Program-made: the position numbers and the translations under genes
IMG/VR virus record: IMGVR_UViG_3300033141_003443
Span: 1 to 64,000 of that record
DNA length: 64,000 bases
Direction: 5' to 3' (one strand)
Origin: a virus
Notes under the pieces: generated by a model
Database searches by the model: none
Told to the model about the DNA's origin: nothing
The model's input: only the letters and a program-made list of their open reading frames with translations
Part shown: positions 1 through 8,520 of the stretch, one piece after another
Layout: every line of letters starts with the position of its first letter
Numbering within the stretch: position 1 is the first letter of the stretch

Positions 1-2
1 TT

Positions 3-293
3 AGTTACCTTATTCATCAGCTTAAGGCTTTAAATAACTGCAATTTAGTGGGTTATGTACCCAAAGAGGCGATATATAATAATTATAATAAATATAAATA
101 TTTTATTCATATACCACAGCATTATGAGTCTTTTGGTCGGGCCGTTGGGGAGGCATATTTGTGCGGTTGTGAAATCATTGTAAATAAAAGGGTTGGAGCA
201 GTTTCTTATGATTGGGACTACCAAACTTTCAGGAAAAGGACTATGCACGCTCATTTTATTTTTTGGGAAAAGCTATCTAAAGCTTTGGATTAA
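3..293 (+). CDS. Glycosyltransferase (GT-B, family 4-like), C-terminal part
   Basis: The reading frame is open from base 3 and has no start codon with a ribosome site inside the window, so the gene begins to the left of it. The visible 96 or so residues match the C-terminal nucleotide-sugar-binding half of GT-B glycosyltransferases: a loop NLVGYVP, then HYESFGRAVGEAYLCGC, the equivalent of the family E-x7-E motif (E at ESFGR, E at GEAYL). Such enzymes transfer a sugar from an activated nucleotide donor. In a phage the acceptor could be a virion protein, DNA or host surface glycan; the sequence does not say which. The family call is good, the substrate is unknown. Confidence 0.75.
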   Translation, partial: SYLIHQLKALNNCNLVGYVPKEAIYNNYNKYKYFIHIPQHYESFGRAVGEAYLCGCEIIVNKRVGAVSYDWDYQTFRKRTMHAHFIFWEKLSKALD

Positions 294-341
294 GTTGGTT
301 TCTATAAGGGTTTATTTGTATTTAATAATAGGGGGTGTCTA

Positions 342-788
342 ATGAAAGTGTTTCTTTATGGTAAATACACAATAGGGGATAAGATAATCCTATCACATTT
401 TCAGAGTATACTCAAGAATTGTGAATACTTGGGGGAAAAGGTTGACTTATCTCGAATCAATCCGGAACAAGAAAATCTTATTGTAGTATCCAATTCTAGT
501 CTATTTCATATAGATCAGGATAAGGTATTGGGATATATTAATAAGGATTTAACTAAGCCTTTAATGGTTGTTCGTAAAATCAAGACTTTTGGAACGGTTT
601 TTTTTGAACCGAATTTTCGGGTAGAAAAGATTACGACTAACAAGGGATATAATTTTGCAGGAATGTTATTTCTGCCGAAGAAATATTTAAAGGCGTTAAA
701 AACCGGGAAGAAAACCATATCGGAAATTTTTCGGACTGTACCTTACGAGGATTGGAGATTTTATATAATTAATTCTAAAAGGAAATAA
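342..788 (+). CDS. Hypothetical protein, possibly nucleotidyltransferase-like
   Basis: 148 residues, ATG preceded by GGGGGTG. No certain family is recognised. The alternating short strands and a late AGMLFLPKKYLKAL segment resemble, weakly, the C-terminal part of sugar nucleotidyltransferases, which would suit the glycosyltransferase just upstream. No signal peptide or membrane segment is visible. The gene lies between the glycosyltransferase and the virion genes, so a role in sugar decoration of the virion or host surface is possible but is only an inference from position. Confidence 0.45.
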   Translation: MKVFLYGKYTIGDKIILSHFQSILKNCEYLGEKVDLSRINPEQENLIVVSNSSLFHIDQDKVLGYINKDLTKPLMVVRKIKTFGTVFFEPNFRVEKITTNKGYNFAGMLFLPKKYLKALKTGKKTISEIFRTVPYEDWRFYIINSKRK

Positions 789-810
789 TAAGTATATCAA
801 AGGAGACATT

Positions 811-1029
811 ATGGAATTTTTAGCTTACCCTCAGTCTGTGCCTGTTGTCAATGATCATTATCAGGTTGTCACAAAATTAAATGATCAGTATGAAGTTGTT
901 GTGGGGCGTTATGACGTATCTGGTACTTGGTATAAGGTGGACGAGATTGCTGTAAATTTGGAGAGCGGTGGAAAGATTGTTGCGGCCTTTTTGCCAAAAC
1001 CTGAAGTACCCGAATGTGCAAAGATTTAA
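811..1029 (+). CDS. Hypothetical small protein
   Basis: 72 residues with a strong ribosome site (AAAGGAG, 6 nt before ATG). Mostly beta-strand-like sequence with repeated VVNDHYQVV/LNDQYEVV segments (about residues 10-30), suggesting a small internal duplication. No known family recognised. It is the last gene before a strong hairpin terminator, so it closes the glycosyltransferase unit. Confidence 0.55.
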   Translation: MEFLAYPQSVPVVNDHYQVVTKLNDQYEVVVGRYDVSGTWYKVDEIAVNLESGGKIVAAFLPKPEVPECAKI

Positions 1030-1060
1030 TTTGAGAAATTATATCCGCGGTGGCCCCGCA

Positions 1061-1082
1061 AAAATAGGCTGCGGCCTATTTT
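1061..1082 (+). terminator. Rho-independent terminator
   Basis: Perfect 9-bp inverted repeat AAAATAGGC / GCCTATTTT around the tetraloop TGCG; the descending arm ends in TTTT, as in intrinsic terminators. It sits between the stop at 1029 and the tail-spike gene at 1120. Because the stem also begins with AAAA it could work in both directions. Confidence 0.65.
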
Positions 1083-1119
1083 AAATAATATAAAATTATA
1101 AGAACACAGTGGAAATAAT

Positions 1120-2568
1120 ATGGATTACTTTACAAGTTCATTAGCTGGTGGCGGTGGTGTAGGGACAAAGGAAGATCCGTTTACATTAACGGAAGGACTT
1201 GCTTTTGCAAATGCTGGGTCTCTGCTGAATGATGAGACTCTATGGGTTAAGGGTGATGGTATTTATCCAATGTCTGATTTTGCCTTAATATCTCCCGGTT
1301 TTTATACTCCGGTACCATCTTTTAAAAACATAAAGGGTTATACTTCTGTTATAACCGATAATGGAAGAGCAACTATTCAAAGAAGTGGCGGAGCGGGTAT
1401 ATTATTTGATATACAAGCCAGTTATTGGAGAGTAGAAAATTTTAATATTGACGGACAAAATTTTGGAACAACCAATCTTGATCTTCAATCCGGAAACAAT
1501 GTTGGAAGGAACATAGTTTCTTATAATGCCGGCACTTATGGATTTGACAATGGGATATTATTTGACTGTTATTCACATGATAATGGTACTTACAATTACA
1601 ATGCCGCTAATTGTCATAATACTATAAGTAAGAATAGTGGATCGATTGGATATTACGGTTGTAATTTAACAAATTTTGCTTCCTATAATGACACTCAAGA
1701 TGCAGTAAGAGCTTTTAATGGTAGAAATATTATGAATGGTGTTATTGTTGGTGCTGGTGGGCATGGGATTGCTCAAGTGTATTATGGATGTGTTATTAAA
1801 AATATTTCTATTTCATATTGTGTGAATAATGCTTTAAACATTGATCGAGACGGAAGTATTATTGAAAATATGAATTTTTATAAGAATGGTGGAATTTCAA
1901 ATGAGATGGCTCAACTTGGAACTTATTATGAATTAGATCCACAATTCACAAACCCCGCTGTATTAGATTTTACTCGTACAGGGACAAATTTGGATGATAA
2001 AGGTTTTTCAACCATAGGAACTCTTGCGTTTAATTATAGAATAGATATAGGTATTGACCAAAAGAGATCCCCTGATTATCCGGATAATGGAGAAGTTCTT
2101 TCTACGGCTACGTTTGATTATGGTAATCGGACAGGTACGTATGTAGAGGTGGTGATAGGTAAAGTAGTCTCCGGGATTCAATATGGGGAAGATGGGACGG
2201 AGCATACTGGCGTTTACGTTGAAACCCCGGTTGGAAAAGTAATTTTAGGAATAGGCTTTGGTGCTAATGGTACAGAAAAAACTGGAACCTATGTTGAGGT
2301 AGCAATAGGTAAGGTTATTTCTGGGATTCAATATGGTGCGGATGGTACGCAGCATACCGGGGTTTATGTCGAGACCCCGGTTGGAAAAGTAATTTTAAGC
2401 ACTGGCTTTGGGGCAAATGGTACGGAAAAAGACGGCACGTATGTAGAGGTTGCGGAAGTTGACGCAAGAGATGGTACGTTTTACGGTGCCGGCGGGACGG
2501 AAAAAGAAGGTTCTTTAGACGCACCCAAGTCAGTTCAGGAAATCGCGATTGCTGTGGAGGTGGAGTAA
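1120..2568 (+). CDS. Tail spike/fibre protein, right-handed beta-helix type
   Basis: 482 residues. Residues about 10-300 have the short repeating strand/turn pattern of right-handed parallel beta-helix (pectate-lyase-like) spikes: an N-terminal TKEDPFTLTEGLAFANAG entry motif, then N-rich rungs such as NFNIDGQNFG and NCHNTISKNSG. Residues 338-480 are tandem 25-residue repeats ending GTEK/GTEH, a motif type seen in phage virion proteins. Such spikes bind or degrade surface polysaccharide; no catalytic residues can be assigned from sequence alone. The start has only a weak upstream GGAAA. Its stop overlaps the next ATG (TAATG), so the two genes are probably translationally coupled. Confidence 0.7.
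   Translation: MDYFTSSLAGGGGVGTKEDPFTLTEGLAFANAGSLLNDETLWVKGDGIYPMSDFALISPGFYTPVPSFKNIKGYTSVITDNGRATIQRSGGAGILFDIQASYWRVENFNIDGQNFGTTNLDLQSGNNVGRNIVSYNAGTYGFDNGILFDCYSHDNGTYNYNAANCHNTISKNSGSIGYYGCNLTNFASYNDTQDAVRAFNGRNIMNGVIVGAGGHGIAQVYYGCVIKNISISYCVNNALNIDRDGSIIENMNFYKNGGISNEMAQLGTYYELDPQFTNPAVLDFTRTGTNLDDKGFSTIGTLAFNYRIDIGIDQKRSPDYPDNGEVLSTATFDYGNRTGTYVEVVIGKVVSGIQYGEDGTEHTGVYVETPVGKVILGIGFGANGTEKTGTYVEVAIGKVISGIQYGADGTQHTGVYVETPVGKVILSTGFGANGTEKDGTYVEVAEVDARDGTFYGAGGTEKEGSLDAPKSVQEIAIAVEVE
2131..2520 (+). repeat. 150-nt tandem repeat inside the tail-spike gene
   Basis: Two full 150-nt units (2131-2280, 2281-2430) and a diverged partial third (2431-2520). Each unit encodes two related 25-residue modules, TGTYVEV..GKV..GIQYG and TGVYVETPVGKVIL..GFGANG. 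The high nucleotide identity between units points to recent duplication, and the number of units could vary between strains. Confidence 0.85.
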
Positions 2569-2906
2569 TGTCTATTACAATTAATAGCGTTGATACGCGT
2601 AGATTAACTCTGAAACAAAAAGAGGGCAAACGTTTAAAGTTTACCTATAATATTGCTGTCGATACAGCGACGTTTTCTCTTATCGTTAAAGATCGATCGG
2701 GGACGACGATTTTTACTAAGTCCGATTCAGATTTTGATAAAATTCTAATTGCGACCAAGATTGTAAAAGTTTATTTAACTGTGGCTGATCTGGATGTAGC
2801 CATAGACACCTATGTGATGGAGTTAAAAACGATATGGGATGCTGCGCTTAGTGTGGATAAGACTGAAAATATAAAGTTAAAGATTAAAGAAAGTCTTCAT
2901 TCTTAA
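2568..2906 (+). CDS. Hypothetical virion-associated protein
   Basis: 112 residues, beta-rich, with the order of strands expected of an immunoglobulin-like or baseplate N-terminal (BppU-like) fold; this fold suggestion is weak. Translationally coupled to the spike gene upstream and followed by the head-tail connector, so a structural or spike-attachment role is likely. No catalytic motifs. Confidence 0.5.
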   Translation: MSITINSVDTRRLTLKQKEGKRLKFTYNIAVDTATFSLIVKDRSGTTIFTKSDSDFDKILIATKIVKVYLTVADLDVAIDTYVMELKTIWDAALSVDKTENIKLKIKESLHS

Positions 2907-2917
2907 GGAGGATGATT

Positions 2918-3499
2918 ATGATTTCTAAAGATACGATTGAAGAAATCCTTAGTATATCAGAAGATGGTATTTCGGATTCAGTTTATTTATGGGCCCAGAA
3001 AAGGTTTTTTATTTTAACTGAGCTTCGTGAGGCCGAGGTATCTAAGACTTTTAGGAAGTTTGTAAATACCACGACTGTTTATATAAAGTTACCCCATACA
3101 AACATTAAATCTATAGATACCCTAACGGTGGATAACGAGGCGCAAGATTTCACTTTATTTACTGATTTAAAGTTTAATCCAGGCACAGGGTTAGTGTCAT
3201 ATACCGGGGGCTTCGGTGGGGGTCAACTTGTAGAAGTGGCTTATACCTTAAAGAGTTATACGCATGAAGATATTCATGATTATCTTGTTTCTTTATTAGT
3301 AACTAAGGCTATATCTATTTTTACTCCGGATCAATTAAATCAGGTTCGTATGATTAAAATTGGAAAATTTCAAAAACAGTTTGGTTCCGCTTCAGCTAAT
3401 CTAAATGAATATATGAGAGTTTTAGATATGGAGATAGATAGGGCCATTGATTTGATTAATGATGATGACGGAAGTTTAACCATGGATATAGCAAACTAA
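2918..3499 (+). CDS. Head-tail connector protein (gp6-like)
   Basis: 193 residues. Two ATGs lie six bases apart; the second (2918) is placed 7 nt after AAGGAG (2905-2910), while the first is only 1 nt away, so 2918 is chosen. Helical N-terminus, a central beta part (VYIKLPHTNIKSIDTLTVD) and a helical C-terminus match the HK97 gp6 / SPP1 gp15 type of connector that forms a ring below the portal. The neighbours fit: the next full-length gene looks like a head-closure protein, followed by gp10-like and tail-completion genes. Confidence 0.65.
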   Translation: MISKDTIEEILSISEDGISDSVYLWAQKRFFILTELREAEVSKTFRKFVNTTTVYIKLPHTNIKSIDTLTVDNEAQDFTLFTDLKFNPGTGLVSYTGGFGGGQLVEVAYTLKSYTHEDIHDYLVSLLVTKAISIFTPDQLNQVRMIKIGKFQKQFGSASANLNEYMRVLDMEIDRAIDLINDDDGSLTMDIAN

Positions 3500-3508
3500 G
3501 GATCAATT

Positions 3509-3637
3509 ATGCCCGACAACACCTTTCAACATAAATTAAAGTGTTCTAAGTGTGGAAAGCGAAAAGTTTATCTTGTCGTTATTAATGATGGCTTTGAATA
3601 TGTTTGTAAAGCCTGTGGGCATACTTGGAGGGCTTAA
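3509..3637 (+). CDS. Zinc-ribbon miniprotein (42 aa)
   Basis: A 42-residue frame from ATG 3509 to TAA 3637. Four cysteines in two CxxC knuckles (C12/C15 and C33/C36) separated by 17 residues define a zinc ribbon; the rest is short and basic. The stop overlaps the next start (TAATG). The paired knuckles and the tight fit between neighbours support real coding despite the length. Role unknown; similar mini-ribbons are common in this genome. Confidence 0.65.
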   Translation: MPDNTFQHKLKCSKCGKRKVYLVVINDGFEYVCKACGHTWRA

Positions 3638-3987
3638 TGTCAGATTCAGTTTTTAATTCTTTATTAACTCAGACCTGTGAAATTCAAAGAAGGGATCTTG
3701 ATGACTCTACTTTGGATAAGTGGGGAGCATCGGACGAAACTTTTGTGACTATTTCTTCTGGGGAGCCTTGTCTATTCCAGCAGTCAGAGGAATTGATTGA
3801 ATTTAGTCGGAGGGGAGAGAAGTTATTTACTCGTTTACTGGTTTTTATGAAACCGACGGCAGACATTACTGAAGACGATATTTTAGTCTTCGGAGCTAAA
3901 AAATATCGAGTAGTTGGGGTAGATGATGCCGGGGGGCAAGGCCACCACTTTGAAGTGGCGGTAATAAATTTGGAAAATTCGGGTTAA
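3637..3987 (+). CDS. Head closure / head-tail joining protein
   Basis: 116 residues. ATG 3637 is chosen because GGAGG lies 5-9 nt upstream (inside the preceding gene), whereas the upstream TTG in frame has no ribosome site. The small beta-barrel pattern (CEIQRR..., LFQQSEELIEFSRRGEKL, ITEDDILVFGAKKYRVVGVDD) is typical of SPP1 gp16 / HK97 gp9-type head-closure proteins, which plug the portal-connector channel and receive the tail. Position between connector and gp10-like protein agrees. Confidence 0.7.
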   Translation: MSDSVFNSLLTQTCEIQRRDLDDSTLDKWGASDETFVTISSGEPCLFQQSEELIEFSRRGEKLFTRLLVFMKPTADITEDDILVFGAKKYRVVGVDDAGGQGHHFEVAVINLENSG

Positions 3988-3989
3988 TT

Positions 3990-4049
3990 ATGAAAAAGAA
4001 TTATTGTATAGATTGTCATAAAGAGAGACATTTTGTGGGGAGTTTTTAA
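3990..4049 (+). CDS. Possible 19-aa Cys/His miniprotein
   Basis: ATG 3990 to TAA 4049, MKKNYCIDCHKERHFVGSF. It has one CxxC followed by two histidines, enough to bind one metal ion. It fits exactly between two genes, and the ribosome site of the next gene (GGGGAG) lies within it. It may be only a translational bridge; coding status is uncertain. Confidence 0.35.
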   Translation: MKKNYCIDCHKERHFVGSF

Positions 4050-4050
4050 T

Positions 4051-4581
4051 ATGGCTAGAGACTTCATGATAGATGACTCTCAGTTATCAAGGTATATAAC
4101 CCAGCTTACCCGTGTTCCTAGAATGGTTGGTACTAGAAGTGCAAGATGGGTAAGGCGGTTGACTAATTTTACCGAGAGGAAAATGAAATCGTTTTCTAAA
4201 TCGAAGAGTGATCGATCTACGGGTAATCTATCTTCGAGTATTTCTTCAAAATATAGTTTGACAAATAAATTTGTTCAGGGAACAGTGTATGTACCAGAAA
4301 GTGTAAAGTATCAGTTTGCTGCGGAATACGGTATTAAGCGCAATTTTATTATACAGGGTAATCCCAGAATGACTTTTCCTGTTGGGAGTTGGAAACGCGC
4401 AGGGGGCGGTGTTGTAGCTGTACCACACAGGGGTTATTTTGTTTTTACTCAGGTTAAGCGTGGAAAATATAAAGGAAGAAAATTTACACAAAGAGCTTTT
4501 GAAAGTTTGAAAAAACATTATGCCTCTAATGAGCGCAAAATACTTGATGATTTAGGAAAAGCAATTTTATTTGCGAGGTAA
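4051..4581 (+). CDS. HK97 gp10-like neck/tail-completion protein
   Basis: 176 residues from ATG 4051 (GGGGAG 8 nt upstream; an upstream in-frame TTG has no ribosome site). Features of the HK97 gp10 family are visible: basic helical N-terminus, STGNLSSSISSKY (compare the GxLrxSI motif), then YQFAAEYGI (compare FvEyGT) and a C-terminal helix. The family helps complete the neck or tail. Strongly basic, as usual for these proteins. Confidence 0.7.
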   Translation: MARDFMIDDSQLSRYITQLTRVPRMVGTRSARWVRRLTNFTERKMKSFSKSKSDRSTGNLSSSISSKYSLTNKFVQGTVYVPESVKYQFAAEYGIKRNFIIQGNPRMTFPVGSWKRAGGGVVAVPHRGYFVFTQVKRGKYKGRKFTQRAFESLKKHYASNERKILDDLGKAILFAR

Positions 4582-4583
4582 TT

Positions 4584-5012
4584 ATGAATATTATTGGTCA
4601 ACGTGTAATAGAATATTTAAAGGCAGATACAGTACTGGTAAACTTACTTGGTGATGCTCGGAATATTTATGCTCTGGGTTTAAACGAGATAGATAATCGA
4701 CCGAGTAAATATGTTTGCGTTGAATGTAGTCCCGGAGAGGACTTAAATAATATTCCGGCTCAAAAAGATGATTTTGATGTTGAGATTGGGGTTAGCCGAA
4801 AGATTGAAAACTCTTTTGCTGTGATTATGGTTGTTGTAAGTAGAGTGGATGATCTGTTAAATAAGGGAGAAACGGGTTTAACTTCGGGATCATGGAAGGT
4901 AATTCATATGACTCGCGTAGGTTCCCCAACCAAAGGGCCCTTAATTGATGATAAAAATAACGAATATTATTTTTCTTTGAAATATGAATACATCCTTGAC
5001 GAAAGCAGTTAG
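4584..5012 (+). CDS. Tail terminator/completion protein
   Basis: 142 residues. Starts with a helix (IGQRVIEYLKADTVLVNLLG) followed by alternating beta strands, the pattern of lambda gpU / SPP1 gp17-type tail terminators, and it has the expected place right after the gp10-like gene. These proteins cap the tail tube and dock it to the head. Assignment rests mainly on gene order and length. Confidence 0.55.
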   Translation: MNIIGQRVIEYLKADTVLVNLLGDARNIYALGLNEIDNRPSKYVCVECSPGEDLNNIPAQKDDFDVEIGVSRKIENSFAVIMVVVSRVDDLLNKGETGLTSGSWKVIHMTRVGSPTKGPLIDDKNNEYYFSLKYEYILDESS

Positions 5013-5065
5013 TTGTGGTAGAAAATTAGTTAAGTAAAGTGACCTACTAAAAAGGAGAGAGAATC

Positions 5066-5374
5066 ATGAGTGAAAAAATTTGTTTATCAAAGTCCACGGA
5101 ATATGAATTAAGAGGTGGAGTATGTATTAAGGTTTTTCCTGCCAGCTTAGAAACATTATCCCAATTAGATCCTAAACTCAAAAAATTAGATGAGGCGGCC
5201 ACAGGCACCGATCTAAAAGTACAGACAACTGTGTTTGTTGATGTTGTTTATGATTTAATTAAAGATGATAATGATATAAATAAGGCGGATTTAAAGAAAG
5301 CCCTAACGATTGAAGCTTGTACGAAAGTTATTGAGACAGCTATGGGATCATTGGGTTCTTTGTCCAGTAAATAG
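5066..5374 (+). CDS. Tail assembly chaperone-like protein (first of pair)
   Basis: 102 residues with a strong ribosome site (AAGGAGAGAG). Short beta N-terminus then helices (LSQLDPKLKKLDEA, NKADLKKALTIEACTKVIE), as in the G-type tail assembly chaperones that precede the tape measure. In many siphophages the second chaperone is made by a -1 frameshift; here the -1 frame meets TAA (5368-5370) just before the stop, and there is no slippery heptamer, so the two genes are probably translated separately. Confidence 0.5.
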   Translation: MSEKICLSKSTEYELRGGVCIKVFPASLETLSQLDPKLKKLDEAATGTDLKVQTTVFVDVVYDLIKDDNDINKADLKKALTIEACTKVIETAMGSLGSLSSK

Positions 5375-5382
5375 GTTATTCC

Positions 5383-5781
5383 ATGTCTAAAAATAATGAT
5401 AAATTGTTAGGACTTTTAGATACTTTAATGTCAGAGTATGGTTGGACGTTGGAATATTGCTTAAAGCTTCCCGGGGATGTTGTAACCGGTTTATATACAG
5501 CTATACAACTCCGTAAAGGTCGGGAGGCAAAGGTTTGGACTAAGCTTATTGGTGCTGCATGTGCGGCAGGTTTCGGTGGTAAATTAGACAAGCTTGATAA
5601 ACTCTTTGATGCCGAAACTGAAACGGATACTACAGTGGATAAGGCTGCATGGAAAGGTCAGGTTAAGGGCCTTTGGATGCGTATGCAAACTAAGGCAAAG
5701 AAGTCGACCCCTGAGGATTATAAAAGGTTAAATGAAGAGTTTGAACTAAAATGGAAAAATGGTGAGAATATCGAGTTTTAG
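5383..5781 (+). CDS. Tail assembly chaperone-like protein (second of pair)
   Basis: 132 residues, mainly helical, with EYGWTLEYCLKLPGDVV near the N-terminus; this helix-turn pattern recurs in T-type chaperones just before tape-measure genes. It ends 10 nt before the tape measure. The role, holding tape measure and tube protein until assembly, is inferred from position. The ribosome site is weak, so coupling to the gene ending at 5374 is likely. Confidence 0.5.
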   Translation: MSKNNDKLLGLLDTLMSEYGWTLEYCLKLPGDVVTGLYTAIQLRKGREAKVWTKLIGAACAAGFGGKLDKLDKLFDAETETDTTVDKAAWKGQVKGLWMRMQTKAKKSTPEDYKRLNEEFELKWKNGENIEF

Positions 5782-5791
5782 GGTTTAAATT

Positions 5792-8119
5792 ATGGCACAG
5801 AAAAATTTACAAATTAATATTAGGGTTGGCTTGCAACAGGTACAGGCGGCTGTAGGATCTTTAAGTCGAAGGTTCAATCTCTTAAGGTCTTCTTTACGTG
5901 CTGTTTTTCGTACCGGTGTAGTTGCGGGATTTTTTACAGCCCTTCGTAGTGGGATGAATGTAATTAATAATCTTCAGAATATGATTAAATCTCTGGGGGC
6001 AGAATTTTTACAATTACGATTAAAGGCGACAGAAACCGCGGCCATTGTCACTAAGGGTGGTATGGGTTTTGCTGAGGCTTTTGCTGGGGCTTTAAGTATG
6101 TCCCGGGATTTGTCTACTCAAATCGGTTTTGCTGCTAAAGAGATTCAAGAGGGTATGGTAACGGCAGCAAGGTCTGGTTTACAATTGCAAGATTCTTTAC
6201 GTGTTACGGATGCTGCCATGCAGTTAGCTACGTCGCATGGAGAGCAGTTTCAAACCACGCTGAATAATTTAATTGGTGTTACTCGTGCTTTTGGTGTAGA
6301 GCTTTCTGAAATCCCGGTTTTTGCTGATGCGTTAACGACGGCTGTAACTGAATCAAATGTGAGTCTTTCTGGGTTATTTGAAGGTTTGAAAAATGTGGCT
6401 TCAATCGCTGCTACGGCTTTTGGAGAAACCCGAGAGACTATTGTGGACACGACTGCCGCTTTAATGACCTTGAACGATGCAGGTATTCAGGGATCTAAAG
6501 CTGGTGTGCGTTTACGTGCTGCGTTTCAGAAACTTTTAGGTGGAACGGCGAAGACTACTGCGGCTTTTACAAAATATGGGGTAAATTTATTTCAAGCGAG
6601 TGCGGAATCTCAAAGATTTTTACAGACTTTAACGAAGGGTCAGAGAGCCATGGCCGACTCAGAAGAGGCTTTAAATCGTTTAAAAAATAAACAATTTGAA
6701 CTAGCGATAGCTGGAAAAGAAAGTTCAGAGGAATTTACAAAAATACAGGGTGAAATTGAGGGTGTAACTGGAAAACTTTCGACATTAGAGGGTGGTTTGG
6801 ATAATGTGTTTAGACAGTTTACTCTGGCTGGTGGTAAATTAAAACCTTTTTCAGATATTTTGAGGGAGATTGGAGATAAGGCACCCCCTGAGGTTATTGG
6901 TCGGGCCTTTGGTATCCGTGGTGGAGAGGCTATTATGCGGTTGTTGAAGGATGTTAATAAATTTGAAAAGTTTAAAACATCTATTGAGGGTTATGTTGAG
7001 GCTTCTCAAAGAGGTCAAAGTATTACTACGGATATGTATACCAGATTTTTAGATACAGTTTTAGTTGGGTGGATGAGGATCAGAAATACTGCTATGGCTA
7101 TCTTAGGTGAAATTGCAGACGGGTTTTTTGGGGCGATTCAACCTTTAATTGGGCCGATTCAAGGGGTGTTGGATGATCTCTTTAGGGGTATCAAAGATAA
7201 TAGAGATTCTTTTAAGAAAATTTTTGAGGGGGTCATCGAGTTAGTTAAGCCCGCTATGGGGTTTTTACAGGCTTGGGCACAACAGTTTGGGAATGTTATA
7301 ACAGATGTGTTTACCCCGAATAAAACGGCTAAGATCCCATTCCTTAAAACACAAGAAGATGGTGGGTTAAGTTTGGGTACAGAGGAGGTTTCCGGATCTG
7401 TAGGAGATAAGGTAAGGGCACTTTTTAAATCGTTGGGTTCAGCGCTTGTTGAGCCTTTAGGGATGGCTTTACGAAGATTATCACCGGTATTTACTTTTTT
7501 AGCTCAAGTTTTTTCTGATGCTTTAGAGGCCGCTTTTAGGGCCAAGACAAAATTATGGGAAAGTATAGGGGTGTTAATTGCGGGGGCTATGGTTAAAGCT
7601 CTTGTTGTCGGTATAGCGAAAGAATTACCGTCTATTTTAAGAGGTGTTGGTGATTTAATTCAAAACTTAGGATTACCTAAAAGTTTTACTATTGGTAAAG
7701 GGTTTAGTAAAATGGAAATACCATTACCAACTAAACAGGGTTTTGAGATGGCAGCATCAACTTTAGAAGGTAGGGGAGGAGGGCCAAAAACCAAAAAAAC
7801 TGAGTCTTCTTCGAATAATTTTGGGACGTTTTTAGATAAACTTTTAGGCGCAGGAAAGGGGGCCGAAGAAACAGGCAAAAAGGTTGAGCAGGTGGGTAAA
7901 GCTTTCATAGATTTTGGAAATGGCCTTCAAGAAGTAAATTTGACTGCGTTGAATAAGAGTGGTAGTGAAATGTCGGAAATATTTACTGATGTTCAAAAAA
8001 GTTCTGAAAATTTTTTAAGGGCTACTGAAGCCAGTAATTCAAAAGCGGAAAAGGCTTTAGCGAATTCTGAAAGGGCATTAAGACGCGTTTTTCAAATGAA
8101 TTCGAAAGGAAAGAAATAA
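5792..8119 (+). CDS. Tape measure protein (TP901 core type)
   Basis: 775 residues. Residues about 70-380 match the TP901-type tape-measure core, including SRDLSTQIGFAAKEIQEGM, NNLIGVTRAFGVE, TAVTESNVSLSGLFEGLK and MTLNDAGIQGSKAGVRL. Hydrophobic stretches around residues 35-55, 425-460 and 595-617 fit the membrane-active segments used during DNA injection. With the usual 0.15 nm per residue, a tail of roughly 110-120 nm is expected. The stop overlaps the following ATG by one base (TAATG). Confidence 0.9.
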   Translation: MAQKNLQINIRVGLQQVQAAVGSLSRRFNLLRSSLRAVFRTGVVAGFFTALRSGMNVINNLQNMIKSLGAEFLQLRLKATETAAIVTKGGMGFAEAFAGALSMSRDLSTQIGFAAKEIQEGMVTAARSGLQLQDSLRVTDAAMQLATSHGEQFQTTLNNLIGVTRAFGVELSEIPVFADALTTAVTESNVSLSGLFEGLKNVASIAATAFGETRETIVDTTAALMTLNDAGIQGSKAGVRLRAAFQKLLGGTAKTTAAFTKYGVNLFQASAESQRFLQTLTKGQRAMADSEEALNRLKNKQFELAIAGKESSEEFTKIQGEIEGVTGKLSTLEGGLDNVFRQFTLAGGKLKPFSDILREIGDKAPPEVIGRAFGIRGGEAIMRLLKDVNKFEKFKTSIEGYVEASQRGQSITTDMYTRFLDTVLVGWMRIRNTAMAILGEIADGFFGAIQPLIGPIQGVLDDLFRGIKDNRDSFKKIFEGVIELVKPAMGFLQAWAQQFGNVITDVFTPNKTAKIPFLKTQEDGGLSLGTEEVSGSVGDKVRALFKSLGSALVEPLGMALRRLSPVFTFLAQVFSDALEAAFRAKTKLWESIGVLIAGAMVKALVVGIAKELPSILRGVGDLIQNLGLPKSFTIGKGFSKMEIPLPTKQGFEMAASTLEGRGGGPKTKKTESSSNNFGTFLDKLLGAGKGAEETGKKVEQVGKAFIDFGNGLQEVNLTALNKSGSEMSEIFTDVQKSSENFLRATEASNSKAEKALANSERALRRVFQMNSKGKK

Positions 8120-8505
8120 TGGGAGTTAACGCCCCAAAAAGGGTTTTATGGAAATCTATAGCACTTGGTGATTATGCCTTTGTTACTTTTGAGTATCAAG
8201 GAAATAATGAAGTAAGGATTATTCCGGAAGCAAAAGGCGTAAAAATCCGAGGCACAGATGAGCTTGGTGGGGGCTTCTTAACAGTTAATGTTCAGGTATT
8301 ACTCGCTAAAGACAGTCGGTTTGCTTTGGAACAATATTTTAATAATATGGATTCTATTTTCTCACTTACCGTAAAGGGGGATTTAGCTATTTCGGATGAA
8401 AATGGGTCAATGACTTTGACTGATTGTTATTTAGATAGTTTTAGTCAGGGCGGAGACGACCTAAAAGTGACAATGTTTAGTTTAAGATTTATAAAAAGTC
8501 TATAA
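8119..8505 (+). CDS. Tail protein following tape measure (tube/distal-tail fold suspected)
   Basis: 128 residues, coupled to the tape-measure gene through TAATG. All-beta pattern with a single helix after the third strand (SRFALEQYFNNM), and a final strand TMFSLRFIKSL; this order is reminiscent of tail-tube/distal-tail proteins. In siphophages the gene after the tape measure normally encodes the distal tail protein, which would suit. No major tail protein is seen elsewhere in the window, so a tube-type role cannot be excluded. Confidence 0.45.
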   Translation: MGVNAPKRVLWKSIALGDYAFVTFEYQGNNEVRIIPEAKGVKIRGTDELGGGFLTVNVQVLLAKDSRFALEQYFNNMDSIFSLTVKGDLAISDENGSMTLTDCYLDSFSQGGDDLKVTMFSLRFIKSL

Positions 8506-8520
8506 GATTGAGGTTATACT

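Noticed and set aside
5340-5385. Programmed -1 frameshift joining the two tail chaperone-like genes
   Set aside because: The -1 frame contains TAA at 5368-5370, before the stop of the first gene, and no X-XXY-YYZ heptamer is present.
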